A stretch of 49,642 nt of DNA from CAZZBK01 sp964652155 (GTDB taxonomy: Bacteria; Planctomycetota; Planctomycetia; Pirellulales; PNKZ01): positions 1 through 49,642 of the forward strand of contig CAZZBK010000021.1 of the NCBI GenBank assembly GCA_964652155.1, written 5' to 3'. Below the pieces are notes generated by a model. The model made no database searches and was not told where the DNA came from. It worked only from the letters and a program-made list of their open reading frames with translations. Positions within the stretch are counted from its first letter, which is position 1. Every line of letters starts with the position of its first letter. This document shows positions 31,973 through 40,384 of the stretch, one piece after another. The position numbers were made by a program, and so were the translations under genes.

Positions 31973-32917
31973 ATGCGTCGTGCGAAGATCAGCATCATTG
32001 GAGCAGGTAATGTCGGTGCCACGACGGCCCATTGGTGTGCGTCGGCCGAGTTGGGTGACATTGTGTTGCTCGACGTGCCGCAGACCGAAGGGATGCCGGC
32101 CGGCAAGGCGCTCGACCTGCTCGAAGCCTCGCCGATCATGGGCTACGACGCCTGCATCAAGGGAACGACCGACTATGCCGACACGGCCCATAGCGACGTG
32201 GTCGTGGTCACGGCCGGCATTGCTCGCAAGCCGGGCATGAGCCGCGACGACCTGCTCTCGACCAACGCCAAAATCGTTGGCAGCGTCGCCGAGCAGATCA
32301 AGGCCACAAGCCCCAATGCGGTCGTGATCGTCGTCAGCAACCCGCTCGACGCGATGGTGCAGCGGGCTTGGCAAGTCACCGGTTTTCCGTCGCAGCGCGT
32401 GATCGGTCAGGCCGGCGTGCTCGACACGGCCCGCTTCCGCACCTTTTTGGCGCTCGAGTTGGGCGTGAGCGTCGAGGACGTCGCGGCGTTGCTCATGGGT
32501 GGGCACGGCGACACGATGGTGCCGCTCCCCAGCTACACCAGCGTCGGCGGCATTCCAGTCACCAAGCTCATTAAGCCCGAACGGCTCGCCGAGATCGTGC
32601 AGCGAGCGCGCCAAGGCGGGGCCGAGATCGTCAATCTGCTCAAGACCGGCAGCGCCTATTACGCTCCGGCCGCCGCGACCGCCCAAATGGTCGAAGCAGT
32701 CGTCAAGGACAAGAAGCGCGTCATCCCGTGTGCCGCGCTGTGTCAGAAGGAATACGGCGTGGGCGGGTACTACGTCGGGGTGCCGATCGTGCTGGGGAGC
32801 GCCGGGGTCGAGCGGATCATCGAACTCGATCTGACCACGACCGAACGGGCCGACCTGCAGAAGAGCATCGACGCCGTGAAGGAACTGGTCGCCGCCATGG
32901 AAAAGCTCGTCGGATAA
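31973..32917 (+). CDS. mdh: Malate dehydrogenase
   Basis: This 314-residue cytoplasmic enzyme interconverts malate and oxaloacetate with NAD in the citric acid cycle. The nucleotide motif is IIGAGNVGATTA (8-19). Arg85 and Arg91 in ARKPGMSRDDLL are the substrate-binding arginines that distinguish malate from lactate dehydrogenases. NPLDAM follows, and the catalytic His178 lies in GGHGDTMVPLPSY. Features agree with the LDH-like MDH type 3 group of many bacteria. A strong AAGGAG precedes the ATG, and a sigma-70-like promoter sits about 60 bp upstream. It appears to be a single-gene unit. Confidence 0.96.
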   Translation: MRRAKISIIGAGNVGATTAHWCASAELGDIVLLDVPQTEGMPAGKALDLLEASPIMGYDACIKGTTDYADTAHSDVVVVTAGIARKPGMSRDDLLSTNAKIVGSVAEQIKATSPNAVVIVVSNPLDAMVQRAWQVTGFPSQRVIGQAGVLDTARFRTFLALELGVSVEDVAALLMGGHGDTMVPLPSYTSVGGIPVTKLIKPERLAEIVQRARQGGAEIVNLLKTGSAYYAPAAATAQMVEAVVKDKKRVIPCAALCQKEYGVGGYYVGVPIVLGSAGVERIIELDLTTTERADLQKSIDAVKELVAAMEKLVG

Positions 32918-32961
32918 TTCATCGCTTGACGAGTCGTGGCTGCTAGCATCACACGCTGCTG

Positions 32962-32991
32962 TTGACACTCGAGCGCGGATTTCAGTAGAGT
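32962..32991 (+). promoter_or_regulatory. Candidate sigma-70 promoter for the degenerate hydrolase
   Basis: A perfect TTGACA (32962-32967) and TAGAGT (32986-32991) are 18 bp apart, with the ATG 75 bp downstream. Position and match are reasonable but untested. Confidence 0.45.
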
Positions 32992-33066
32992 CCGCCCCAG
33001 ATTGCAAACATCATCCGCCCCCTAGCGCGTCATTCCTGATCCGCATCCAACCTTGGTTGTTTGAGC

Positions 33067-33807
33067 ATGAATCGACTTCCGTCCGTGTCGTCGGCTCCAG
33101 AGACGACAAGCGTCCCATCGGGTGTGATGAGCGCGGGGATGTTTTCTCCGGTTGCCGGCGAGCATCCCTGCACGTTGTTTGCTCCGCTGCACTACGAGAA
33201 GAATTACGCCTACCCGTTGTTGGTCTGGCTGCATGGCCCAACGGATGACGAGAATCAGCTCAAGCGGATTATGCCGCTGGTCAGCCTGCGGAATTACGTC
33301 GCCGTGGGACTCCGCGGCACCACGCCGAGTCCGACCCCCTCGCGCCGCCGGGCGTTTAGCTGGGCCCAATCGTCGGCCGACATCTCGCTCGCCGAGCAAC
33401 GCCTGTTCGACGCCATCGAGTTGGCCCGTGAGCGGTATCATATTGGTTCCGAGCGGATTTTTATTGGCGGCTACGATGTCGGGGGCACAATGGCCTTGCG
33501 GCTGGCCATGAATCACCCGCGCGAGTTTGCCGGCGTGCTCAGCGTTTGTGGGGCGTTTCCGCAGGGTCAGACGCCGCTGGCACGGGTCAATGCAGTCCGC
33601 CGCTTGCCGATCTTCCTGGCCTGCGGTCGTGATAGCGTGAGTTATCCTGCCGCGCAAGTTTGCGACAACCTGCGATTGTTTCACACCGCGGGCCTTCAAG
33701 TTGCCCTGCGCCAGTATCCGTGCGAGCAAGAGCTCACCACGCTCATGCTCTCCGACATGGACCGCTGGATGATGGATCTCGTCACCGCTCCGGCGGTTTG
33801 CGCTTAA
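33067..33807 (+). CDS. Alpha/beta-hydrolase-fold protein lacking canonical catalytic residues
   Basis: This 246-residue protein has the esterase/phospholipase-like alpha/beta hydrolase fold: LLVWLHGPTDDENQ (oxyanion strand, about 51-64), ERIFIGGYDVGGTMALRLAM at the nucleophile elbow and FLACGRDSVSYP near the acid. At the elbow the usual G-x-S-x-G serine is Asp137 (GYDVGG), and at the usual histidine position the sequence reads YPCEQELTTLML, with Gln221 in place of His. The acid Asp189 is kept. The protein is therefore unlikely to be a normal serine esterase. It could be a binding protein, scaffold or altered enzyme. There is no signal peptide. It follows mdh with its own promoter-like sequence. 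Confidence 0.82.
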   Translation: MNRLPSVSSAPETTSVPSGVMSAGMFSPVAGEHPCTLFAPLHYEKNYAYPLLVWLHGPTDDENQLKRIMPLVSLRNYVAVGLRGTTPSPTPSRRRAFSWAQSSADISLAEQRLFDAIELARERYHIGSERIFIGGYDVGGTMALRLAMNHPREFAGVLSVCGAFPQGQTPLARVNAVRRLPIFLACGRDSVSYPAAQVCDNLRLFHTAGLQVALRQYPCEQELTTLMLSDMDRWMMDLVTAPAVCA

Positions 33808-33901
33808 GGCTCGTCAGCGCGGCGAACGTTTTTGGCGCACCGTGTCTCTTGATCGCGCTGACTCTCTTGCTGGCGCAAGCACGGTCCTGTCGGCAATCGC
33901 A

Positions 33902-33930
33902 TTGACCCTCTTGAGCTTTTTTCGTACAAG
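33902..33930 (+). promoter_or_regulatory. Candidate sigma-70 promoter for the TPR gene
   Basis: TTGACC (33902-33907) and TACAAG (33925-33930) have the ideal 17-bp spacing, 34 bp before an in-frame ATG at 33964 and 124 bp before the ATG at 34054. If genuine, it could start the whole flagellar regulatory operon. Nothing else is seen in the 33808-34053 gap. Confidence 0.45.
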
Positions 33931-34053
33931 ACCCCGCCTTTCTTCTGCAAATCGCTCTCGACCATGCAGGGTGCTGGCAGCGCAATCGCTGGCTGGCGCG
34001 TCTGGGTGGTGATGCGATCGGGTTGTCATTTCCTGCTTCCGAGTTACGTCCGC

Positions 34054-36501
34054 ATGATGGTCACGGCGCCCACGGCTGATCGCCCAACGACGGAGTCCGA
34101 CCGGCTCCGCGAGCGGTTGCAGCGCGCGCGCCAGTGGCTGCAAACCCATCGGCTCCTCGTGCGTCGCGTTGGGATCGGCATGGCGAGCCTGATGCTGCTG
34201 GGCGGCGGCTACTGGCTCTATCTCTCCATGCAGCCCGAGCCGCCAAAATACGACCTCGACGCGGCCATCGAGGCGCTCGACGCCGGAGACGACCGCTTCG
34301 CGATTCGCATCGTGAAGGAGTTTCTTCCCTGGGGCGACTTGCTCGAACAACGCCGCTGGATTCCGCCCTATGTGCTCGGCATGACCGAGTTGCGCAAGAC
34401 CCGACTGCAATGGGGCGACAAGCTGCGGCAGACACAACTGCTGGCCGCTCGTTTTCTCGACGCGGCCAACGAGTATGAAGTACCCAGCACGCGCCGACCG
34501 AGCATTTTGTACGACCTGGGACGAGTGCAACTTCAACTAGGCCTGCGGCAACAAGCGATTGGCCACCTGAGAGCGGCGCTGCCGCTCAACCCGACGCGGA
34601 CGATCGAGATTCGTCGCCTGCTGATCGAGGCGCACATGCAATTGTCTCCTCCGGCCAACGAGACCGCCTATCAGGACGTGCTCGTGTACCTCAACGATCC
34701 GCAGCTGTCGGCCAGCGACCGCGAGCTGGGGTGGCTGCTGCAAGGCCAACTGCTCTCCCGAATGAATCAATTCGACGACGCGATTCAGGTGTTTGACAAC
34801 ATTCCCGACAACTCGAAGTCGCGTTCGGCAGCGCTCTTCGAGCAAGGGCGGATCTGGCTGCAGCAAGCCCAATCGTTGCAGCCGGCCGACGATCAGCCCA
34901 AGCGCAGCACGGAACATCAGATCGACGCCCTGTACCGCCGCGCGATCAAGGCGTTTGAGGACACTCCGGTTCGTGACAATTGGTCGACCGAGTACGCGCC
35001 CCGCGCGCTGCTCTTTGCGGCCCGCTGTCGTTACCTGAACGATCAGGCAGAATCGGCGCTTAAGGGCTATGCCTTGCTGCAACGTTGGTATCCGGAAACG
35101 ATCGAAGCCCACACGGGCCGATTTGAGGCGGCGGAGATTTTGTTGCGGCAAGGCGAAGCAGACCAAGCGATGCAAGAGTTCCGCGCGGCATTCAACGAAT
35201 TTGGCCCGCATCAGTTGTACGATAATCCGTGGCTTGGCCTGCGGGAAATGCGCGAGCGAGTCATCGAGGCGCACCGCTATTTGATGCATCGCAACGATTA
35301 TATTCGCGCCGCCGCGCTGGCCGAGTGCGCCGCCCAAATGCCCGTTGACGTGGTGATCTGGCAACTTGGTGGCGAGGCGAATCGAGCGTTGGGCACCGCG
35401 CGTCTGCGCGACGCGGAGACCCAGCCCTACGTGGAGGCCGAACGCCTCCGCGGCGAAGCCCGCGCCGCCTTTCACGCGGCCGCGATCAACTACGAACGTC
35501 TGGCCTGGGCGCATCGCGCGTCGAGCAGCTATCCGCAAGACATTTGGGAAGCCGCCGAGGCGCGTCTCGCCGCCGGCGAGTATGAGCAGGCGATCGAGCG
35601 ACTCAATGACTATCTGGCGACCTATGCGCGCCCCCAACGGACCGCCGCCACGGTGGCCCACGTCGAGTGCTTGCTCAATCTCAGTCGGGTCGAAGAGGCG
35701 CTGGCGATGCTTGATCAGACCGAGGCGCTCAGCAACGCCGACGCCTTCAAGTCGCGATTGCCATTGCTCACGGCCCGGGCTTATTTGCTGCGCAACGATC
35801 TCAAGTCGGCGGAGAAGGTGCTGCGCGAGTTGCTCAACAACGATTTGCTCACGCCCGACGCCAAGGATTGGAAGGACGCGCTGTTTCTGTTGGCGCGCGT
35901 GCTCTACGACGGCGAGCAATTCGACGAGGCGATGCTCAAATTCGAGGAGGCCGTGGCCCGCTATCCGCGCAGTGACGAGGCCCGCGAGGCGCAATACCTG
36001 CTCGCCGAGGCGTATCGCCGCGCGGCCGACCAAGTCGAGATCGACAGCCAACAAGAAGGACTCAACGACGACGACCGGCAAGAGCGGCGCAAGCAAGCCA
36101 AAGCACTCTATGAATCGGCCCTGGAGGCGTATCGCACGTCGATCTCGATGCTCGAATACCGCGAGATCACGGGACAGATCACGCCCACCGAACAGCGATT
36201 GTTGCGCAACGCCCAATTCGCGCGCGGGGCCACGCTGCACTCGCTCTTCCGCGATGACGAAGCGGTCAGCGCCTACCTGGTGGTCGTCAATCGCTATCAG
36301 AACACGCCCGAGGTACTCGACGCCCTGGTGCAGATCGCGTTTTGTTACCGCCGCATGCAACGGCCGATCGAAGCTCGCGGCACGCTGCTGCAAGCCAAGT
36401 TGATCTTGGAGCGGCTGCCGACCGACACGCCGTTTACGCTCACCACCAATTTTAGTCGCGACGAGTGGGCCCAATGGCTCGCGTCGCTGATCGCCCTGTG
36501 A
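34054..36501 (+). CDS. Membrane-anchored tetratricopeptide-repeat protein
   Basis: This protein of about 815 residues has a short cytoplasmic N-terminus, one transmembrane helix (about 39-58: VGIGMASLMLLGGGYWLYL) and then a long array of helical TPR-like repeats. Examples are LYDLGRVQLQLGLRQQAIGHLRAALPLNP, EAAEARLAAGEYEQAIERLNDYLATY and LFLLARVLYDGEQFDEAMLKFEEAVARYP. The repeats presumably face the periplasm and bind partner proteins. An upstream in-frame ATG (33964) would add 30 residues of unremarkable sequence. It is followed after 10 bp by a FlgN-like gene and then flagellar regulators, which suggests a role in envelope or flagellar assembly; this is from position only. Confidence 0.82.
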   Translation: MMVTAPTADRPTTESDRLRERLQRARQWLQTHRLLVRRVGIGMASLMLLGGGYWLYLSMQPEPPKYDLDAAIEALDAGDDRFAIRIVKEFLPWGDLLEQRRWIPPYVLGMTELRKTRLQWGDKLRQTQLLAARFLDAANEYEVPSTRRPSILYDLGRVQLQLGLRQQAIGHLRAALPLNPTRTIEIRRLLIEAHMQLSPPANETAYQDVLVYLNDPQLSASDRELGWLLQGQLLSRMNQFDDAIQVFDNIPDNSKSRSAALFEQGRIWLQQAQSLQPADDQPKRSTEHQIDALYRRAIKAFEDTPVRDNWSTEYAPRALLFAARCRYLNDQAESALKGYALLQRWYPETIEAHTGRFEAAEILLRQGEADQAMQEFRAAFNEFGPHQLYDNPWLGLREMRERVIEAHRYLMHRNDYIRAAALAECAAQMPVDVVIWQLGGEANRALGTARLRDAETQPYVEAERLRGEARAAFHAAAINYERLAWAHRASSSYPQDIWEAAEARLAAGEYEQAIERLNDYLATYARPQRTAATVAHVECLLNLSRVEEALAMLDQTEALSNADAFKSRLPLLTARAYLLRNDLKSAEKVLRELLNNDLLTPDAKDWKDALFLLARVLYDGEQFDEAMLKFEEAVARYPRSDEAREAQYLLAEAYRRAADQVEIDSQQEGLNDDDRQERRKQAKALYESALEAYRTSISMLEYREITGQITPTEQRLLRNAQFARGATLHSLFRDDEAVSAYLVVVNRYQNTPEVLDALVQIAFCYRRMQRPIEARGTLLQAKLILERLPTDTPFTLTTNFSRDEWAQWLASLIAL

Positions 36502-36511
36502 CGAGAACCGC

Positions 36512-36973
36512 ATGAACGCCACGATGCTCGACACGGACCGACTCGCCGAAGTGCTGCGCCGCAAGCTCGAATGCCTGCTGCAACTGCACGAGCTGGGTCA
36601 GCAACAAATCGCGCTCGCCGATGGCGGCGACGTCAACGATCTGCTGCGCGTGCTGGGAGCCAAGCAGTTGCTGATCAACCAGTTGCATCAGTTGCAGCGC
36701 GAGCTGGAACCGTACCGCGACCAGGATCCCGAGCGGCGCGTGTGGCGCAGCGACGACGATCGCCGCCGCTGCGCGCAGTGCAACGTTCAGTCCGAGGCGC
36801 TGTTCGCCGAAGTGCTCGAACAGGAGCGCCGCGCCGAGCAGGTGTTGCAACGTCGCCGCGACGAGTCGCTCGAACAGCTGCGCGAGGCGTATGCCGGCGA
36901 ACATGTGCGCCGCGCCTACACGCCCGATCTCCCCTACGGTCAAAGCACGTTCGATTTGACCAGCGAGGTTTAA
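36512..36973 (+). CDS. FlgN-like flagellar export chaperone
   Basis: This 153-residue all-helical, charged protein has the FlgN pattern of a long amphipathic N-terminal helix (LAEVLRRKLECLLQLHELGQQQIALADGGDVNDLLRVLGAKQLLINQLHQLQRELEPY). A central Asp/Arg segment with a Cys-x-x-Cys (RRCAQCN) and a C-terminal coiled-coil helix (about 90-130) follow. FlgN proteins escort hook-filament junction proteins to the export gate. Primary sequence is weakly conserved in this family, so the call rests on helix pattern, length and location between the TPR gene and the flagellar kinase/regulator pair. No symbol is assigned. Confidence 0.6.
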   Translation: MNATMLDTDRLAEVLRRKLECLLQLHELGQQQIALADGGDVNDLLRVLGAKQLLINQLHQLQRELEPYRDQDPERRVWRSDDDRRRCAQCNVQSEALFAEVLEQERRAEQVLQRRRDESLEQLREAYAGEHVRRAYTPDLPYGQSTFDLTSEV

Positions 36974-36980
36974 CGTCCCC

Positions 36981-37838
36981 ATGTCCGACAACAGTCCACC
37001 GTTTGAACTTGGTCCGCAGATCGCTCGATCTGACTTGGAGACCGTGCTGGCCGCCTGGCAAGACGCCACGGTGCAACTGGAACAGACGCATCGCGCGCTG
37101 CGCGACGAGGTTTGCCGCTTGACCGACGAATTGGAAATTAAGAATCGCGAGCTGGCGCGGCAAAACCGACTGGCCGACCTGGGGCAGATGGCGTCGCACA
37201 TCGCCCACGAGGTCCGCAACAATCTGGTGCCCGTGTCATTGTATCTGAGTCTGTTGCGACGGCGGCTCGCGTCGCAGCCGGGGACGGTCGATTTGCTGGC
37301 GAAAATCGAGGGCGGGGTGACGGCCCTCGACGCGATGGTCAACGACCTGCTGCACTTCACGGCCGACCGCGAGCCCAAGCTGATGTCGTTTGCCCTGGCC
37401 GAGTTGGCCCACGACGTGATCGCGCCGCTGGAACCGCAATTGACCGCGCAAGCCATCCAGGTCGAGTGCCGCATCGACGCCTCGATTCGCCTCTGGGCTG
37501 ACCGCGACATGCTCCGCCGCGCCGTGTTGAATTTGGTGCTCAACGCCGTCGACGTGCTCAGCGACGGCGGGCAGATCGAGCTCGCGGCAACCATCGATCA
37601 CGACGTGATCGAGCTGAGCGTGGCCGACTCGGGCCCCGGCATCAGCGACGAAGTGCAGCGTCGCGTGTTCGAGCCTTTCTTTACGACCAAAAGCACCGGC
37701 ACCGGCCTGGGGCTGGCCATCGTGTTTCGCGTGGCCGAGGCCCATGGCGGGATGTGCCGAGTCGCCAATCGACCTCAAGGGGGCGCGGAGTTCACCCTCC
37801 GACTGCCTCATCACACTGTTTCGGAGATCGCCGCATGA
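36981..37838 (+). CDS. Soluble sensor histidine kinase (NtrB/FlrB type)
   Basis: This 285-residue cytoplasmic kinase has no membrane segment. A coiled-coil N-terminus (about 17-65) precedes the H-box SHIAHEVRNNLVPVSLYLSL with phospho-acceptor His76. The ATPase domain has the N-box LNLVLNAVDVL, G1 box DSGPGISDEV, F-box FFTTKSTG and G2 box TGLGLAIVFRVAEAHGG. Lack of any input domain beyond the coiled coil resembles FlrB/FleS-type kinases that sense flagellar assembly state internally. Its stop overlaps the start of the sigma-54 activator (ATGA at 37835), making them a translationally coupled two-component pair for the flagellar genes downstream. Confidence 0.9.
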   Translation: MSDNSPPFELGPQIARSDLETVLAAWQDATVQLEQTHRALRDEVCRLTDELEIKNRELARQNRLADLGQMASHIAHEVRNNLVPVSLYLSLLRRRLASQPGTVDLLAKIEGGVTALDAMVNDLLHFTADREPKLMSFALAELAHDVIAPLEPQLTAQAIQVECRIDASIRLWADRDMLRRAVLNLVLNAVDVLSDGGQIELAATIDHDVIELSVADSGPGISDEVQRRVFEPFFTTKSTGTGLGLAIVFRVAEAHGGMCRVANRPQGGAEFTLRLPHHTVSEIAA

Positions 37839-39259
37839 ACAACTCAATCCACCCTCTCGACGTCGCCGACTGCCCAGCGGGCCGCGTCCTCGTGGTCGAC
37901 GATCATCGCCAGGCCCGCGAGTCGGTCGCCGAGACACTGCGGCATTTTGGACATGTCGTCACCACCGTCGGCAGCGCGGTCGAGGCCCTGCAGTGGCTCG
38001 GCCATCATGCCGTCGACGTCATCATCACCGATCTGAACATGCCCGGCATGGACGGTCTCGACTTCATTCGCGAACTCGAACGCCGGCGTCACGGGGCCCA
38101 AGTGGTCATGATCACCGCGTATGCCACCGTCTCGGCGGCGGTCGAGGCGATGCGGCACGGCGCGTTTGACTTCCTCGAAAAGCCGTTCGACGCCGACCGA
38201 CTGTCGAACCTCGTCAGCCGCGCGCTGCGACATGGCCGGATGCTCGACGCCCGGCTGACCGCGCCTGGCGAATCGGATTTGCAAGCGACGCCGATGATGG
38301 TGGGCAGCAGCAGCGTGATGACCGCGCTGCGGCAGACGATCTTCCGCATCGCATCGACCGACGAAACCGTGCTCATCACGGGCGAAAGCGGCACGGGCAA
38401 GGAGTTGATCGCCCGGGCCATTCATGCCCAGAGCCCGCGCTCGCATCGCCCGTTGGTCATGCTTAACTGTCCGGTGCTCAGCGCGCATCTGATGGAGAGC
38501 GAACTCTTTGGCCACGAAAAGGGCGCGTTCACCGGTGCCGACGCGCAGCGGATTGGACGTTTCGAGTTGGCCGATGGCGGCACGATCCTGCTCGACGAAA
38601 TCACGGAAATCGGCCTGTCGTTGCAAGCCAAGCTGTTGCGCGTGTTGCAAGAACGGTCGTTTGAGCGCGTGGGGTCGAGCCAGTCGCGGCAGGTCAACGT
38701 TCGCGTGCTGGCCACGACGAACCGCGATTTGCCTGGCGAGATCAGCGCGGGCAACTTCCGCGCTGACTTGTTTTATCGCTTGAACGTGCTGCCGGTCCAC
38801 GTGCCGCCGCTGCGTGAGCGTCGCGGCGATATCAGCGAGCTGATTCGTTACTTCCTGGACGGTTGTGCCCGCCGCTTGGGACACGAGGCGTGCGAACTGA
38901 CACCGAGCGCGACTGACTTGCTGCTCAACTACGCTTGGCCCGGCAACGTTCGCGAGTTGCAGAATATCGTGACCCGGGCGAGCGTGTTGAGCGTCGATGG
39001 CCAAGTGACGGCCGATCAGCTGCGCCCCTGGCTCATTCACAATGGCGAGCGACACACGATCAATGAGCCGGGCGAGATGTGCCCGAGCGTGAGCCTGCAG
39101 GCGATGGAGCGGAAATTGATCGAGTCGACGTTGGAGAAATTCGCTGGGCACCGCGCTCGCACCGCCCAGGCGCTCGGCATCGGACTCCGCACGCTGAGCG
39201 GGAAATTGAAGGAGTACGGCTACAAGCCGCGGGCCAAGTCGTTGGCGCAGGCGGGATAG
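37835..39259 (+). CDS. Sigma-54-dependent response regulator (NtrC/FlrC type)
   Basis: This 474-residue activator has a receiver domain with phospho-acceptor Asp66 (IITDLNMPG) and conserved Lys116 (FLEKPFD). The AAA+ domain has Walker A GESGTGKE (183-190) and the sigma-54 contact loop GAFTGA (230-235). The C-terminal Fis-type helix-turn-helix is HRARTAQALGIGLRTLSGKLKEYG. GAFTGA is intact, so it should open sigma-54 promoters. It starts inside the stop of its kinase gene. A matching -24/-12 promoter lies 165 bp after its stop, directly before flgB, pointing to direct control of basal-body and hook genes. Confidence 0.93.
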   Translation: MNNSIHPLDVADCPAGRVLVVDDHRQARESVAETLRHFGHVVTTVGSAVEALQWLGHHAVDVIITDLNMPGMDGLDFIRELERRRHGAQVVMITAYATVSAAVEAMRHGAFDFLEKPFDADRLSNLVSRALRHGRMLDARLTAPGESDLQATPMMVGSSSVMTALRQTIFRIASTDETVLITGESGTGKELIARAIHAQSPRSHRPLVMLNCPVLSAHLMESELFGHEKGAFTGADAQRIGRFELADGGTILLDEITEIGLSLQAKLLRVLQERSFERVGSSQSRQVNVRVLATTNRDLPGEISAGNFRADLFYRLNVLPVHVPPLRERRGDISELIRYFLDGCARRLGHEACELTPSATDLLLNYAWPGNVRELQNIVTRASVLSVDGQVTADQLRPWLIHNGERHTINEPGEMCPSVSLQAMERKLIESTLEKFAGHRARTAQALGIGLRTLSGKLKEYGYKPRAKSLAQAG

Positions 39260-39423
39260 CCACGCGCCGTTTCTGCCGCTGTCAACGCGCAGAAATTGCC
39301 GGTTGCAACACGAGTGATTCGAGACAGCACCCTGAGCGAACGTAACACGAGATGACTTTAACCCAAGGCCAACCGCCGCTTGCAGCATGTGCTGTCACAC
39401 ACGATTTGCGCCCGCTATGTTCG

Positions 39424-39440
39424 CGGCACAGGAGTTGCTT
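39424..39440 (+). promoter_or_regulatory. Sigma-54 (-24/-12) promoter upstream of flgB
   Basis: cGGCAC-aggag-TTGCtt has the invariant GG (39425-39426) and GC (39437-39438) exactly 10 nt apart and matches the TGGCAC-N5-TTGC consensus at all but the first base. It sits 33 bp before the flgB ATG, predicting a start near 39450. It also excludes the earlier in-frame ATG at 39387 as the flgB start. The adjacent gene encodes the activator class such promoters need. Confidence 0.78.
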
Positions 39441-39470
39441 GCATATCCAGGCCAGAAAGGTTGCCCCGTC

Positions 39471-39881
39471 ATGATGGATTCTCTCTTCAACAGCACCGCG
39501 ATCCCCGTCACCGAGCAGTTGGCTTCGTTTGCACAGGCCAGGCATCAGGTGCTGGCCGGCAATTTGGCCAACATCGACACGCCGGGCTACAAGACGCGCG
39601 ATCTGTCGGCCCCGCTGTTTCAGCAAAAGCTCAAGCAGGCCTTGGCCGAGCGCGACAAGCCGAGCATGAGCAATGGCGACGGTCCGATCCATCGTCAGCT
39701 CAACTCGCTCGACCAGGTGCGGCGCGAGCTGTCTCATATTTTGTTCCACGACGACAGCAACGTCGGCGTCGAACAGCAGGTGACCGAGATCGCCAAGAAC
39801 CAGTTACAACACAACGTGGCCATGACGATCATGTCCAACCAATTTCGCTTGCTTCAGTCGGCGATTAGCGAACGAGCTTAA
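39471..39881 (+). CDS. flgB: Flagellar basal-body rod protein FlgB
   Basis: This 136-residue proximal rod subunit is exported by the flagellar type III apparatus. The family rod motif QVLAGNLANIDTPGYKTRDL is at about 30-49, with C-terminal heptad helices (EQQVTEIAKNQLQHNVAMTIMSNQFRLLQSAI) for coiled-coil packing in the rod. ATG at 39471 is chosen because the sigma-54 promoter lies between it and the earlier in-frame ATG. It is the first gene of the structural operon, 16 bp before flgC. Confidence 0.95.
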   Translation: MMDSLFNSTAIPVTEQLASFAQARHQVLAGNLANIDTPGYKTRDLSAPLFQQKLKQALAERDKPSMSNGDGPIHRQLNSLDQVRRELSHILFHDDSNVGVEQQVTEIAKNQLQHNVAMTIMSNQFRLLQSAISERA

Positions 39882-39897
39882 CCCGTAAGGTGAGACG

Positions 39898-40320
39898 ATG
39901 TTTGCCGCTCTCGATATCAGCACTAGCGCCTTGGTGGCGCAGCGGTCGCGGATCACGGCGATTGCCAACAACATTGCCAATCTGAACTCGACGCGCGACG
40001 AGCACGGTCAGGCCGCGCCCTACCAGGCCCGTTATGTGACGTTCAAAACCAGCCCGACGAAGCGCGGCGCGTTGGGAGCGGCCGGCGTCGAGGTCGGATC
40101 GGTCGAGACGTCCAGCGTCGAGCCGCTGTGGAAGTATCAGCCCGGCCACCCCGACGCGATCACCGAAGGGGACCGGCAGGGCTATGTGGCGTATCCGAAC
40201 ATCAATCTGATGGAAGAATTTACCGACGCCCTGACCGCGACCCGCGCGTACGAGGCAAACATCGGCGTGATTGAAGTGAGCAAAGAGATGCTGCAACAGA
40301 CCCTGAGAATTCTCGCATAG
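39898..40320 (+). CDS. flgC: Flagellar basal-body rod protein FlgC
   Basis: This 140-residue rod subunit has the N-terminal ALDISTSALVAQRSRITAIANNIANLNSTR motif and the C-terminal YPNINLMEEFTDALTATRAYEANIGVIEVSKEM, both diagnostic of FlgC. A GGTGAG lies just before the ATG. Together with FlgB and FliE it builds the proximal rod between the MS ring and the distal rod. Length is normal for the family, and gene order flgB-flgC-fliE is conserved across bacteria. Confidence 0.96.
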   Translation: MFAALDISTSALVAQRSRITAIANNIANLNSTRDEHGQAAPYQARYVTFKTSPTKRGALGAAGVEVGSVETSSVEPLWKYQPGHPDAITEGDRQGYVAYPNINLMEEFTDALTATRAYEANIGVIEVSKEMLQQTLRILA

Positions 40321-40384
40321 ACCCCGTCCGTGCCGCGCGACGATTGACCCCTCGCCGCGCGACACACGCCCAGGAGACCATCCC

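Noticed and set aside
34537..36564. 675-codon antisense open frame over the TPR gene
   Set aside because: GC-rich DNA keeps antisense frames open; the translation has no motif and the plus-strand TPR gene explains the region.
37844..39388. 514-codon antisense open frame over the sigma-54 regulator
   Set aside because: It is a shadow of a gene with all expected domains, and its translation is Arg/His/Ala rich without a family.
39387..39470. Earlier in-frame ATG for flgB
   Set aside because: The added residues do not match FlgB, and the sigma-54 promoter lies within this stretch, so transcripts would start after it.
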